Of a DNA stretch of 33,234 nt, positions 23,919 to 33,234 are shown one piece after another; the first letter of the stretch is position 1, and every line of letters starts with the position of its first letter. A program made the translations under genes and the position numbers. Where the stretch lies: the NCBI GenBank assembly GCA_012744445.1, contig JAAYBZ010000114.1, forward strand, positions 1 to 33,234. Reading direction: 5' to 3'. The stretch is from Myxococcales bacterium (GTDB lineage: Bacteria; Myxococcota_A; Polyangia; Polyangiales; Houyiibacteriaceae). The notes below the pieces were generated by a model. The model made no database searches, was not told where the DNA came from, and saw only the letters and a list, made by a program, of their open reading frames with translations.

Positions 23919-24929
23919 TCACCCCCGAGGGGTCGCCTCGACTTCGAAGAGCACGAGCGAGAAGGCCTCGCGCGGATCGCTGAATCGGGCCCGGATGCGG
24001 AGGCCGGCGGAGGCGGCGAGGCGCTCGAGGTCGTGATCGTCGAATTTGTGGCAGTGCTCGGTGCAGATCGACTCGCCCTCGTCGAAGTGGAACCTCCGGC
24101 CGGCGAGCGTGACCGTCTGCCGCCGGAGGCTCACCAGGTGCATCTCGATCCGCCGCTCCGCCGCGTTCCAGCGCGCCTCGTGGCGGAAGGCGCGGAGATC
24201 GAAGTCGGCCCCCGCCGCGTCGAGCCGGGCGAGGACGTTGAGGTCGAAGCGCGCGGTCACGCCCTCTTCGTCGTCGTACGCGCGGAGGAGCACCCGCGGA
24301 TCCTTCACGCGATCGAAGCCCACGAGGAGGAGCGCCCCCGGGCCGAGGAGCGCGCCGAAGCGCTCGAGGAAGCGCACGCCCTCGTCCCGCGCGAAGTTCC
24401 CGATGGTGCTCCCCGGGAAGAAGCCGAGCTTGCGCGCGTGGCGGGCCACGGGACGCGGCAGCGCGAGCGGGCGCGTGTAGTCCCCCACGACACCCGTGAT
24501 CTCGAGCGCGGGGAAACGCCGCGAGAGCGCCCGCGCCGACTCGACGAGCGCGGCGCGGCTGATGTCGACGACCGTGAGCACGCGTGGATCGTGGAGGCCC
24601 GCGAGGAGCTGCCGGGTCTTCGTGCACGAGCCGCTCCCCATCTCGACCACCCAGGCGTCGGCGCCCACGAGCTCGGCGATGTCCGGCATCCGCGCCTCGA
24701 GGATCGCGCGCTCGGTGCGCGTCGGATAGTAGGCGTCGAGCTGCGTGATCCGCTCGAAGAGCGCGCTCCCCACCTCGTCGTAGAGGAGCTTCGAGGGGAG
24801 CGTCTTGGGGGTGGCGGAGAGCCCGCGGAGGGCCTCGTCCACCAGATCGACCGCCGGCGGCGAGAGGTCGAGCAGCCGGAGCCGGCCTTCGCGCGTGACG
24901 CGCGCGTCTTCGCGCTCGATGCGGCTCAT
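23919..24929 (-). CDS. egtD: L-histidine N-alpha-methyltransferase, ergothioneine synthesis
   Basis: EgtD transfers three methyl groups from S-adenosylmethionine to histidine, giving hercynine. The 336-aa length and conserved segments fit well. The substrate-domain start PKTLPSKLLYDEVGSALFE is followed by YYPTRTERAIL, the SAM-binding VVEMGSGSCTKTRQLL (MGSGS at 97-101), LGFFPGSTIGNF, and the late histidine-site region ICTEHCHKFD. The start at 24929 overlaps the egtB stop in an ATGA junction and has an AAGGA a few bases upstream, inside egtB. The frame stays open upstream, but that part belongs to egtB in another frame. Together with egtB it makes the core of the oxygen-dependent ergothioneine pathway. 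Confidence 0.93.
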   Translation of the reverse strand: MSRIEREDARVTREGRLRLLDLSPPAVDLVDEALRGLSATPKTLPSKLLYDEVGSALFERITQLDAYYPTRTERAILEARMPDIAELVGADAWVVEMGSGSCTKTRQLLAGLHDPRVLTVVDISRAALVESARALSRRFPALEITGVVGDYTRPLALPRPVARHARKLGFFPGSTIGNFARDEGVRFLERFGALLGPGALLLVGFDRVKDPRVLLRAYDDEEGVTARFDLNVLARLDAAGADFDLRAFRHEARWNAAERRIEMHLVSLRRQTVTLAGRRFHFDEGESICTEHCHKFDDHDLERLAASAGLRIRARFSDPREAFSLVLFEVEATPRG

Positions 24930-26188
24930 CGCACGTCCTTCGCGAGCCGGATGCCCGTGAGCTGCCACCGCGCCGACGGCGGGAAGTAGTTCCGGTAGGC
25001 GCGGCGCGCGTGCCCCTTCGGCGTGAAGGCGCTCGATCCTCGGAGGACGAGCTGGTTGCACATGAACTTCCCGTTGTATTCGGACGCCATGCCCGGCGTG
25101 GGCCGGAACCCCGGATAGGGCCCGTAGGCGCTCGAGGTCCACTGGTAGACCTGACCGTAGAACCCCGGCGCGGCGTCATGCGCGGCGAGGGCGTCGAGCT
25201 CGGCGCCCACCGCCTCGACGGGCGGCTCGCCCGCCGCGGATTCCCACTCCGCCTCCGTGGGGAGGCGCGCGCCCGCCCATCGCGCGAAGGCGTCGGCCTC
25301 GAAGTAGCTCAAGTGCGTGACGGGGGCGTGCTTGTCGACCGGCACCCATCCGTAGAGCGTGAACACCTCGTAGCCGCGCTCGTCCTGGCGCGCGTAGAGG
25401 GGCGCGGCGATCTCGTTCGCCTCCACCCAGGCGAAGCCCTCCGAGAGCCAGAGCTCGGGGCGCAGGTACCCGCCGTCCTCGACGAACGCGAGGTACTCCC
25501 CCCAGGTGACGAGCCGATCGGCGAGCGCGAAGGGCTCGAGGTAGACGCGATGCCGCGGGCGCTCGTGATCGAAGGCGAAGCCGTCCGGTCCCTGCCCGAT
25601 GACGACGAGGCCGCCTGCGTGCTCGACGAAGCGCATGGGGCCGGGCTCGCGCGCCGGGGGTGGCTTCCCCTCGCGATAGCGCGGCCCCATCGGGTTCTGC
25701 GCGAAGAGGTGGAGGATGTCGGTGAGGATCAGCTCCTGGTGCTGTTGTTCGTGGTGGAGGCCGAGCTCGACGAGCGCCTCGGTGCGCGGGTCGAGGCCGT
25801 CGTCGAAGAGCCGTCCCATCGCCGCGTCGACCGCGGCCCGATACGCCATCACCTCGAGCTCGGAGGGGCGGCTCAAGAGCCCGCGCCGAGGCCGCGGGTA
25901 CTGCGGCCCGACGCCGTGGTAGTAGCTGTTGAAGAGCTCCTTGTAGACGGGCGGCGAGAGCGCCTCCGCGCGGCCGAGGGGCTCGAGCACGAAGGTCTCG
26001 AAGAACCACGTGGTGTGGGCGCGATGCCATTTGGTGGGGCTCGCGTCGGGCATGCTCTGCAGGCTCTGGTCCTCGGCGGAGAGCGGACGGGCGAGCCGCT
26101 CGGTGGCCTGACGGACGAGCGCGTAGCGGGCCTTCTGCGGTACGATCGACGCACGCGCGCCGACCTCTCGGCCGAGCTCCTCCCCCAT
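24926..26188 (-). CDS. egtB: Hercynylcysteine sulfoxide synthase, ergothioneine synthesis
   Basis: EgtB is a non-haem iron enzyme that joins hercynine to a thiol (gamma-glutamylcysteine or cysteine) with oxygen. The 420-aa protein has an N-terminal DinB-like domain. SMPDASPTKWHRAHTTWFFE contains H58, and GLHHEQQHQELILTDI contains H146 and H150; these three are the expected iron ligands. The C-terminal half is a formylglycine-generating-enzyme-like (C-type lectin) domain with LPTEAEWE and QWTSSAYGPYPGF. The ATG at 26188 is chosen because a longer frame only adds nine unrelated residues. Its start codon overlaps the start codon of the divergent lipoprotein gene by two bases. No egtA, egtC or egtE is present in the window. 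Confidence 0.93.
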   Translation of the reverse strand: MGEELGREVGARASIVPQKARYALVRQATERLARPLSAEDQSLQSMPDASPTKWHRAHTTWFFETFVLEPLGRAEALSPPVYKELFNSYYHGVGPQYPRPRRGLLSRPSELEVMAYRAAVDAAMGRLFDDGLDPRTEALVELGLHHEQQHQELILTDILHLFAQNPMGPRYREGKPPPAREPGPMRFVEHAGGLVVIGQGPDGFAFDHERPRHRVYLEPFALADRLVTWGEYLAFVEDGGYLRPELWLSEGFAWVEANEIAAPLYARQDERGYEVFTLYGWVPVDKHAPVTHLSYFEADAFARWAGARLPTEAEWESAAGEPPVEAVGAELDALAAHDAAPGFYGQVYQWTSSAYGPYPGFRPTPGMASEYNGKFMCNQLVLRGSSAFTPKGHARRAYRNYFPPSARWQLTGIRLAKDVR

Positions 26189-26955
26189 GACGAACCAAGC
26201 TAACACACGGCGCACGCAGGCGACCCGGCCCCCTTACGGGGTCGCCTGCCTCCTCGTCGTGGGGCTCTGCGCCACGGGGTGCGCCGCGCGCCGAGGGGCG
26301 GCCGAGCGGCCGCTCACCATCCTCGACGTCTACACCGCGCTCGACGCGGAGCGACGCGCCGCGATCGAGGGCCCGACCGGGGGCGCCGAGCGCTTTGCGA
26401 CCCTTCGCGCGCGCCATCCGGGCGACGTCTATCTCCGCGCGCGCGAGGCCGAGCTCCTCCTCGCGGAGGATCGCGATCGCGCCCGCGCGCTCCTCGCCGT
26501 TCCCGAGGCCGAGGGCTCCGCCGACGCGCGCTACGTCCTCGGACGGATCGCCGCCACCGAAGGACGCCTCGACGAGGCGCGCGCGCATTACGAGGCGGCG
26601 TGGCGGCTCGCGCCCGACGATCCGCGGCCGGTGGAAGCGGCCTTCACCCTCGGCTTCGCCGAAGACGGGAAGCGCGGCTCGGTCGCGCGCCTCCGTCGCG
26701 CGATCGCCGACGGCGCCTCACCCACCTTCGATCTCGTCGAGCGGGGGCTCGGCTACGCCCTCGACCTCCGCGACGAGATCGCGGTCGCCGAGCTCGCGGC
26801 CCACCACGCACGCACGCACCCAGGCCGAGCCTGGGTGCTCCGCGCTTACGCGCGAAGGCAGATCCCCGAAGCGCCCGATCTCGCGCTCGCCCTGCTCCGC
26901 CCACTCCCCGACGGATTCGAGGTGGTGGGCGAGGAGCTCGCGGCGCTCGAGGCGA

Positions 26956-26981
<26 letters not shown>
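26187..26981 (+). CDS. Predicted lipoprotein with TPR-like repeats
   Basis: This is a 264-aa protein. The ATG at 26187 gives a basic N-terminus, a hydrophobic stretch (GVACLLVVGLCATGC) and a lipobox-like ATGC, so it is probably attached to a membrane by a lipid-modified cysteine near residue 32. The mature part is helical, with units such as ARYVLGRIAATEGRLDEARA and HYEAAWRLAPDDPRPVEAAF, characteristic of tetratricopeptide repeats that hold other proteins. No enzymatic motif is seen. The start region contains an 11-bp perfect inverted repeat. Its 3' end overlaps the convergent REC-XRE gene by 26 nt. A TACGAT hexamer at 26141-26146 may be its -10 box. Partner and pathway are unknown. Confidence 0.78.
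26199..26205 (-). promoter_or_regulatory. Putative -10 element of egtB
   Basis: On the minus strand TGTTAGC (26199-26205) lies 10 nt before the egtB ATG. There is no Shine-Dalgarno between them. Position and sequence mirror the TGCTA elements before ppnP and the ArsA-like gene. No clear -35 box is visible; an inverted repeat occupies that region. Confidence 0.4.
26216..26249. repeat. 11-bp perfect inverted repeat in the egtB/lipoprotein divergent region
   Basis: GCAGGCGACCC (26216-26226) and GGGTCGCCTGC (26239-26249) are exact inverted copies with a 12-nt spacer. The repeat covers the expected -35 and upstream region of egtB. It also lies within codons 10-21 of the lipoprotein gene, where the mRNA could fold into a hairpin. 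It may be an operator, a translational control hairpin, or both. Confidence 0.6.
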
Positions 26982-27612
<631 letters not shown>

Positions 27613-27637
27613 ACGCCAAGTCGCCGCGGGAGAAAAG

Positions 27638-27713
<76 letters not shown>

Positions 27714-27725
27714 AAAAGCCGGCGA

Positions 27726-27754
27726 TAACTAGTACGCGGAGGGCAGGCTGTCAA
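27726..27754 (-). promoter_or_regulatory. Predicted promoter of the tRNA-Pro gene
   Basis: On the minus strand a perfect TTGACA (27749-27754) is followed after 17 nt by TAGTTA (27726-27731). Transcription would start near 27719, about 6 nt before the tRNA. The -10 box is poor, but the position is right. The REC-XRE gene downstream may share this promoter. Confidence 0.5.
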
Positions 27755-27785
27755 CGAAGTCCGAACACTTCGATGTCGATTCCGG

Positions 27786-29105
27786 TCATGCGCGCGATCG
27801 TCGGAGGAAGAACACCTGGTAGGCGTCGGGCCCACCAAAGGCGCCACCCGTAAAAGGCCCGATGCGGAGCCCCCCGTCGGCGTCGAACGCGAGCGCGGGA
27901 GGGAGCTCGGCGCCGGCCTCCGAAACGAGCGAGAACGGGAGATCGGCGAGCGAGCGGACGACCTCGATGCCCTCTTCGGCGAGCGGGCTGCACACGGCGT
28001 AGACGAGGAGGCCGCCGGGCCGCACGAGCGAGGCGGCGTTGCGCAGGATCGCCCGCTGCGTGCGCCCGAGCCGCGCCGGATCGCCCGGGCGCAGGCGGAG
28101 GAGCAGCTCGGGCCTCCGCCGCACGGTCCCGAGGCCGGTGCACGGCGCGTCGACGAGCACGCGATCGAAGTCCGCCTCGAGGCCTCCGACGCCCACCTCG
28201 AGATCGATCGGGTGCGTCTCGGAGGCGGGGAGGCCCAGACGCGCGAAGAGCCCGGCGATGGCGTCGAGGCGCGGCTCGTGGAGATCGCTCGCGACGACCT
28301 CGCCCTCGGGCCCCACGCCCTCCGCGAGGATCGCCGTCTTCCCGCCGCGCCCCGCGCAGGCGTCGAGGACGCGCTCGCCCGGCCGCGCGCCGACGAGCTC
28401 GCCGAGGAGCTGGCTGCCCTCTTCCTGCACCACGAAGGCGCCGCGCTCGTAGGCCGGGAGCGTGCGCGGGTCGCCGAGGTTCCGCGCGAGGAGGCCGTTT
28501 CGTGCGATGGCGCTCTCGGCGATCTCGGCCTCGGGGCGCGCCGCCGCGAGCTCTTCGCGGAGCGCGGCCCGCGGGATCCGGGCGCGGAGGCCGAGGGCCG
28601 GCACCTCGAGGGGCCGCGTGAACGACGCGGCGCGCTCCCCGCCGAGCGAGCGCGCGAGGGCGCGCCTGAGCCACGCCGGGAGCGACATCGGCGGATCGGG
28701 CTCGATCGGCACCTCGCGCTTGGCGAGCTTGCGGAGCACGGCGTTCACGAACTGCGCGACGCGCACGCCGCGCTTCTCGCGGACGAGCGAGACGGTCTCG
28801 TCGACCACGGCGTAGGCCGGGACGCGCTCGAGGTGGCGGAGCTGGAACGTCGCGGCGACGAGGGCCGCCAAGGTGAAGGGATCGAGCTTCTGGCTCGGGC
28901 GCGCGAGCTCGCGCCGGATCTCCGCCTCGAGCTCGGGGAAGACGCGAAGCGCCCCGTAGACGATGCGCGCCGCGAGAGAGGCGTCGCGCTCGTCGAGCCG
29001 CGCGCGGGAGAGCTCGGCGTCGAGGACGACGCTCGCGTACGCCTCGTCGGTGAGGACGCGGTGGAGGACGCGGACGGCCACGCCGCGTGCGCTTGGGCGG
29101 CTCAC
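27786..29105 (-). CDS. rsmB: 16S rRNA (cytosine-5) methyltransferase RsmB
   Basis: RsmB methylates C967 of 16S rRNA using S-adenosylmethionine. The 439-aa protein has an N-terminal NusB-like RNA-binding domain (RGVAVRVLHRVLTDEAYASV at the start) and a C-terminal Rossmann methyltransferase. The SAM site is VLDACAGRGGKTAILAE. The two cysteines of the mechanism are both present: C322 in VDAPCTGLGTVRRRPE and C372 in LVYAVCSPLAEEG. They correspond to the pair known in E. coli RsmB. The start is a GTG at 29105 overlapping the stop of the RseP-like gene (GTGA), so translation is probably coupled to the protease. The combination with fmt and def seen in many bacteria is absent here. Confidence 0.94.
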   Translation of the reverse strand: MSRPSARGVAVRVLHRVLTDEAYASVVLDAELSRARLDERDASLAARIVYGALRVFPELEAEIRRELARPSQKLDPFTLAALVAATFQLRHLERVPAYAVVDETVSLVREKRGVRVAQFVNAVLRKLAKREVPIEPDPPMSLPAWLRRALARSLGGERAASFTRPLEVPALGLRARIPRAALREELAAARPEAEIAESAIARNGLLARNLGDPRTLPAYERGAFVVQEEGSQLLGELVGARPGERVLDACAGRGGKTAILAEGVGPEGEVVASDLHEPRLDAIAGLFARLGLPASETHPIDLEVGVGGLEADFDRVLVDAPCTGLGTVRRRPELLLRLRPGDPARLGRTQRAILRNAASLVRPGGLLVYAVCSPLAEEGIEVVRSLADLPFSLVSEAGAELPPALAFDADGGLRIGPFTGGAFGGPDAYQVFFLRRSRA

Positions 29106-30757
29106 GGGCCCCCCGTGAAGAAGAAGCGCTGCACGTCGTTCACCAGCGCGAAGAGCGTGAGCAGGACGAGCCCGAGCCAGCCCACCATCGTGGCCGTCTC
29201 ACGGAGGCGTGCGGGGATGGGCCGACGGATCACGGACTCGATGAGCAGGAAGGCGAGCTGCCCTCCGTCGAGCAGCGGGATCGGCAGGAGGTTGAGGATG
29301 CCGAGGTTCACGCTGATGATGGCCATCAGCGTGAGGAATTGCTCCGCGCCCTCGGCGGCCGCGTCGCCGGCCGCGAAGAAGACGTAGAGCGGGCCGCCGA
29401 TCTCGTCGCGACCCATGCGCCCGTGGACGAGCTGCGCGAGCGAGCGCGTGGTGACCTGCACGAGCCATTTGGTGCGGCGATAGGACTCGCGGAGCGCGTG
29501 CAGGAACCGAGCGTCGTTCTCGACCGGCTCGAAGCTTCGGTAGGGCCGGAAGTTCTGGATGCCGATCGAACGCGGCGGCGTGACGAGCCCGCGCTTGGGC
29601 GGATCCTCGAAGCGCACCGTGAAGCGGAGGAGCTCCTCGCCGCGGCGGACCACGTACTCGTGCTCGCGCTTCGAGCTGCGCGCGACGCGCTCCATGGACT
29701 CGCGGAAGGAGCGCACGGGCACGCCGTCGATGGCCACCAGGCGATCGAGGGGGCGGATCCCCGCGCGATGCTCCGGGCTGTTCACGAGCACCGAGCGCAC
29801 GTAGGTGTCGGCGGGCTCGATGCCCGCGCCGAGCTCGCCCGTCACCTGACGGCCCGGGCGCAGCGTGGCCACGCGGGGATGGAAGATCTCGAAGTCGACG
29901 AGCCCTCCGAAGGCGCCGGTGATGCGCTCGGGGCGCAGGTAGACGACGGGGAGGAGCGCGCGGCGCCGGAGCGCGGCGTCGAGCTCGTCGGCGCGCGTGA
30001 TCGGCTCGCCGCCGATGGAGATGACGGTGTCGAAGGTGCGGAGGCCCGAGGCGTAGGCGGGGCTGCTCTCGGAGACGACGCCGATCACGGGGAGCGGCGC
30101 GACGGGGAGGATGCCGAGCCGCCCGATCGACTCGTCCGAGGACATCGTGTCGAGCTCGGGGCGCACGGTGGCGGGCACGACGCGCACGTCGAAGGTGCGC
30201 CCTCCCCGCTCGATCGTGAGCTCCACCACCTCACCGGCCCGCCGCTCGATGGTGCGCTTCACCTCGTCGAAGGAGCGGACTTCGTCGCCGTCGATCGCGA
30301 GGATCGTGTCGCCCGGCTCGAGGAAGCCGTCGGCTGGCATCCCCGGCACGACCTCACCCACGCGCGGCGGATGGAGCGCGGCGTGCCCGAAGAAGACGAA
30401 GAAGAAGAGGACGAAGGGGAAGATCAGGCTCATCGCGGGCCCGGCGATCACGATGAGCATCCGCGCGAGCACGTGCTGTCCGTCGAAGGAGCGCGGATAG
30501 AAGGCCTGGCGGTTCGAGTCGTCGAGGTCGGAATCGCCGAGGAGCTGCACGTAGCCGCCGAGCGGGAGCGCGCTCACCACGTACTCCGTGCCGCCCACGC
30601 GCACGCCGGCGACGCGCGGCCCGAAGCCGAGGCTGAAGCGCACGACGTGCACGCCGAAGGCCTTGGCCACGAGGAAGTGCCCGAGCTCGTGGACGAAGAC
30701 CAGCCCGCCGACGAGCAGCGTGAAGTAGACGACCAGGAGCAGCGGTTCTTGGCTCAT
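29102..30757 (-). CDS. rseP: RseP-like site-2 metalloprotease with three PDZ domains
   Basis: This is a 551-aa polytopic membrane zinc protease (M50). The active-site helix carries HELGH (H23, E24, H27) and the third ligand is D497 in LPIPLLDGGQL. The conserved early segment FSLGFGPRV and GGYVQLLGD match RseP. Between the catalytic halves I read three PDZ-like domains: about 131-197 (GMPADGFLEPGDTILAIDGDEV), 221-275 (SPAYASGLRTFDTVISIGGEPI) and 315-385 (SPEHRAGIRPLDRLVAIDGVPV). The usual RseP has two PDZ domains and about 450 residues. Expected work is regulated cleavage of anti-sigma factors and signal-peptide clearance. It lies 15 nt after the kinase gene and overlaps rsmB by 4 nt, so it is part of one transcript. 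Confidence 0.92.
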   Translation of the reverse strand: MSQEPLLLVVYFTLLVGGLVFVHELGHFLVAKAFGVHVVRFSLGFGPRVAGVRVGGTEYVVSALPLGGYVQLLGDSDLDDSNRQAFYPRSFDGQHVLARMLIVIAGPAMSLIFPFVLFFFVFFGHAALHPPRVGEVVPGMPADGFLEPGDTILAIDGDEVRSFDEVKRTIERRAGEVVELTIERGGRTFDVRVVPATVRPELDTMSSDESIGRLGILPVAPLPVIGVVSESSPAYASGLRTFDTVISIGGEPITRADELDAALRRRALLPVVYLRPERITGAFGGLVDFEIFHPRVATLRPGRQVTGELGAGIEPADTYVRSVLVNSPEHRAGIRPLDRLVAIDGVPVRSFRESMERVARSSKREHEYVVRRGEELLRFTVRFEDPPKRGLVTPPRSIGIQNFRPYRSFEPVENDARFLHALRESYRRTKWLVQVTTRSLAQLVHGRMGRDEIGGPLYVFFAAGDAAAEGAEQFLTLMAIISVNLGILNLLPIPLLDGGQLAFLLIESVIRRPIPARLRETATMVGWLGLVLLTLFALVNDVQRFFFTGGP

Positions 30758-30772
30758 CGCGCCGGCGGTCCC

Positions 30773-31852
<1,080 letters not shown>

Positions 31853-31886
31853 AGCGTCCCCATCCTCGCGCGGGGCCGAGATCCGT

Positions 31887-32300
31887 TCAAGCCGGGCATA
31901 CGCGCACGATCCACGTGAGGAGGAGGGTCGCGACGACGAGGAGCGCCACGCGCGCGGTCCACGGGTGCGCGAGCACGGGCGTGAACGGCCTCCCCGCGAT
32001 CGCCGAGGCGGTGGCGAAGGGCACCGCCGCCGCCGTGAGCGAGAAGAGGAGCAGCGCCGCGGGGTTGGCCTCGAGGGCGGCCGCGAGATCGGCCCGCGCG
32101 AGGTGCGCGAAGGCGGTCGTGAGCCCGCATCCAGGGCACGGCACCCCCAGGAAGGCGCGCATCCCACAAGGCGGGATGCCGAGCTGCTCGTGGGTGCCGT
32201 AGCCGCGGGCGTCCGGATCGAGGAGCGCGGCGAAGGCGAGCACGGACGCGGCCCCGAGGGCGAGGACGGACCACGCGATCCTCGTCGCGCTCGGGCTCAT
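31887..32300 (-). CDS. DUF2752 small membrane protein
   Basis: This is a 137-aa protein with three hydrophobic segments (SVLALGAASVLAFAALL, AALLLFSLTAAAVPFATA and VALLVVATLLLTWIVRV). The family mark CPGCGLTTAF lies after a GVP in the first loop, where the two cysteines of CPGC could bind a metal or form a disulfide. An AGGGAG lies about 6 nt before the ATG at 32300, which also overlaps the stop of the DUF501 gene (ATGA). The function of DUF2752 is not established. The final residues read VRVCPA, and the kinase start is 34 nt further on. The family call rests on the CPGCG pattern and size. Confidence 0.85.
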   Translation of the reverse strand: MSPSATRIAWSVLALGAASVLAFAALLDPDARGYGTHEQLGIPPCGMRAFLGVPCPGCGLTTAFAHLARADLAAALEANPAALLLFSLTAAAVPFATASAIAGRPFTPVLAHPWTARVALLVVATLLLTWIVRVCPA

Positions 32301-32839
32301 CGGGGCTCCCTGTAGGCGGGGTTCTTCTCCGCGTGGTCTCCCTCGACGACGACGCAGGGCGCGGCGCAGTCGAGGGGCATGATCTCGTCGTGCACGACGC
32401 GCCCCGCGGGCGAGCGTCCGAGGACGAGGTACTCGGCGAGGTGCGCGTGGAGGCATTTGACGCCGCCCGAGGTGCCGCCGATGCCCCCGCTCGGGACGCG
32501 CTCCACGTCGTCGGGCAGCCGCGCCTCGCGCGCCTCCGCGTAGGCCGCGTGCGCCTCCTCGAGCGCCCGCGCGAACTCGGGATCCTCGGCGAGCCTTCGA
32601 TCGAGCTCCTTCACCGTGCCGCGCTCCTCGATGCGCGCGACGCGCCTCCGCGCGAGCGGGCAGCTCAGCCAGTAGAGCGTGGGGAACGGCCTTCCGTCGG
32701 CGGTGACGGGCGCGACCTCGACGACCAGCGGGAGCTGGAAATGGCAACGCCGCGCGACGACGCTCTCGCCCTGCGTCGGTCGTCCGAGCTGGACTTCGAG
32801 CACGGCGAGGTCGCGCGCATCCGAAGCGGGCGAATTCAT
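32297..32839 (-). CDS. DUF501 family protein
   Basis: This is a 180-aa soluble protein. DUF501 features are the early LGRPTQGESVVARRCHFQLP, then FPTLYWLSCPLARRRVARIE and the late GGVKCLHAHLAEYL. The conserved Cys and His residues (C in SCPL, C and two H in KCLHAH) suggest a metal site. In several bacteria DUF501 genes lie near enolase and exopolyphosphatase genes; here it precedes DUF2752 with a four-base overlap. No ribosome site is evident before the ATG at 32839, and it begins 40 nt after the stop of the next upstream gene. No biochemical activity is known to me. The assignment is by recognisable sequence pattern. Confidence 0.85.
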   Translation of the reverse strand: MNSPASDARDLAVLEVQLGRPTQGESVVARRCHFQLPLVVEVAPVTADGRPFPTLYWLSCPLARRRVARIEERGTVKELDRRLAEDPEFARALEEAHAAYAEAREARLPDDVERVPSGGIGGTSGGVKCLHAHLAEYLVLGRSPAGRVVHDEIMPLDCAAPCVVVEGDHAEKNPAYREPR

Positions 32840-32879
32840 GCGGCGAGGATGCGGGAGCGGGGGAGCACGGGCAAGGAGC

Positions 32880-33234
32880 TCACTCGGCGGCCACGGCGCG
32901 CGAGGCGTCGTCGATCTTCATGAGCTCGACGACCTCGGACCAGTGGTCGGACTCGGCGACCGCCTCGACGATGGAGACGGCCTCGGCCGCCGCGCGATCG
33001 GGCCGGAGCCCGCTCGCCGCCAGGCGCCGGCCGATGTCCTCGGCGATGACGAAGCGGGTGGTGACGTCGACCTGGAACCGCGCGAAGGAAAGCTCCTCGG
33101 CCCACCGGAGCGACCAGAGCTCGTCGGCGATCCAGTCTGCGTAGACGCTCCGCGGATCGGAGGCGCGCCCGCGCTTCTCCGCGCGATCGAAGGCGTCGGC
33201 CCACGGACGCGAAGGCGGGCGCGGCCGCGTGCCC
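32880..33234 (-). CDS. Unknown protein, C-terminal 117 residues (cut by window edge)
   Basis: On the minus strand the frame is open from the right window edge to a TGA at 32880-32882, with no stop over 117 codons; the start is outside. The visible part begins with Pro/Arg-rich sequence. It continues as an amphipathic, tryptophan-containing helical domain (SVYADWIADELWSLRWAEEL, FARFQVDVTTRFVIAEDIG) and ends with AAAEAVSIVEAVAESDHW and an acidic tail. Codon third positions are GC-rich as in neighbouring genes, and this frame gives sensible protein, whereas the overlapping longer frame is Arg-rich nonsense. I do not recognise a family. It probably leads the minus-strand cluster that follows. Confidence 0.65.
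   Translation of the reverse strand, partial: GTRPRPPSRPWADAFDRAEKRGRASDPRSVYADWIADELWSLRWAEELSFARFQVDVTTRFVIAEDIGRRLAASGLRPDRAAAEAVSIVEAVAESDHWSEVVELMKIDDASRAVAAE

Noticed and set aside
31853..32167. N-terminal extension of the Ser/Thr kinase
   Set aside because: Ser/Arg/Pro-rich low-complexity sequence overlapping the DUF2752 gene in another frame; the TTG start at 31852 is closer to the fold.

Overview
The window is high-GC, gene-dense bacterial DNA with tight gene spacing and frequent GTG and TTG starts. The gene set suggests a Myxococcota genome, probably from the Polyangiales: a Hanks-type Ser/Thr kinase, a REC-XRE regulator, two site-2 proteases, a lone type III export gene, DUF2752 and DUF501 genes and ergothioneine genes. 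This placement is inferred from gene content and base composition; no rRNA is present. I annotate 32 protein genes (the first and last cut by the window edges) and one tRNA. At least six same-strand gene pairs share a four-base ATGA or GTGA stop/start overlap, which points to translational coupling.

Layout. Positions 1-3389 (+) are the end of an exopolysaccharide locus: a TPR-like C-terminus, a Wzc-type tyrosine kinase and a small membrane protein. Thioredoxin (-) follows. Positions 3888-7467 (+) hold a tetrapyrrole operon: an unknown 134-aa protein, a HemX/CcsA-like membrane protein, hemA and hemC. Then come ppnP (+), a roadblock-like small protein (-), an ArsA/Get3-like ATPase and glmU (+), and two exported proteins (-), one a transglutaminase. 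Positions 13329-17294 (+) encode a short site-2 protease, a ThiO-like oxidase, an alpha/beta hydrolase and a parvulin-type prolyl isomerase. On the minus strand follow an isolated SctR/FliP homologue and, behind an intrinsic terminator, a membrane iron-sulfur oxidoreductase of the EMO/FadF type.

Positions 20497-23229 (+) encode a 910-aa protein that joins a CDP-glycerol-transferase-like half to a KpsC/KpsS-like half through a very basic linker. Next are a DUF1232 protein and the ergothioneine pair egtB-egtD (-), divergent from a lipoprotein gene whose start codon overlaps that of egtB. The right end is one minus-strand cluster. In transcription order it is an unknown partial gene, DUF501, DUF2752, Ser/Thr kinase, a three-PDZ RseP-like protease, rsmB, tRNA-Pro(CGG) and a REC-XRE response regulator.

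The most unusual items are the bimodular glycan transferase, the orphan SctR, the three-PDZ protease beside a kinase, the egtB/lipoprotein divergent start with its 11-bp inverted repeat, and a recurring TGYTA element 11-12 nt before start codons that lack a Shine-Dalgarno sequence. No CRISPR array, insertion sequence or prophage was seen. No gene-free stretch exceeds 300 bases; the longest is 245 bases (20252-20496).
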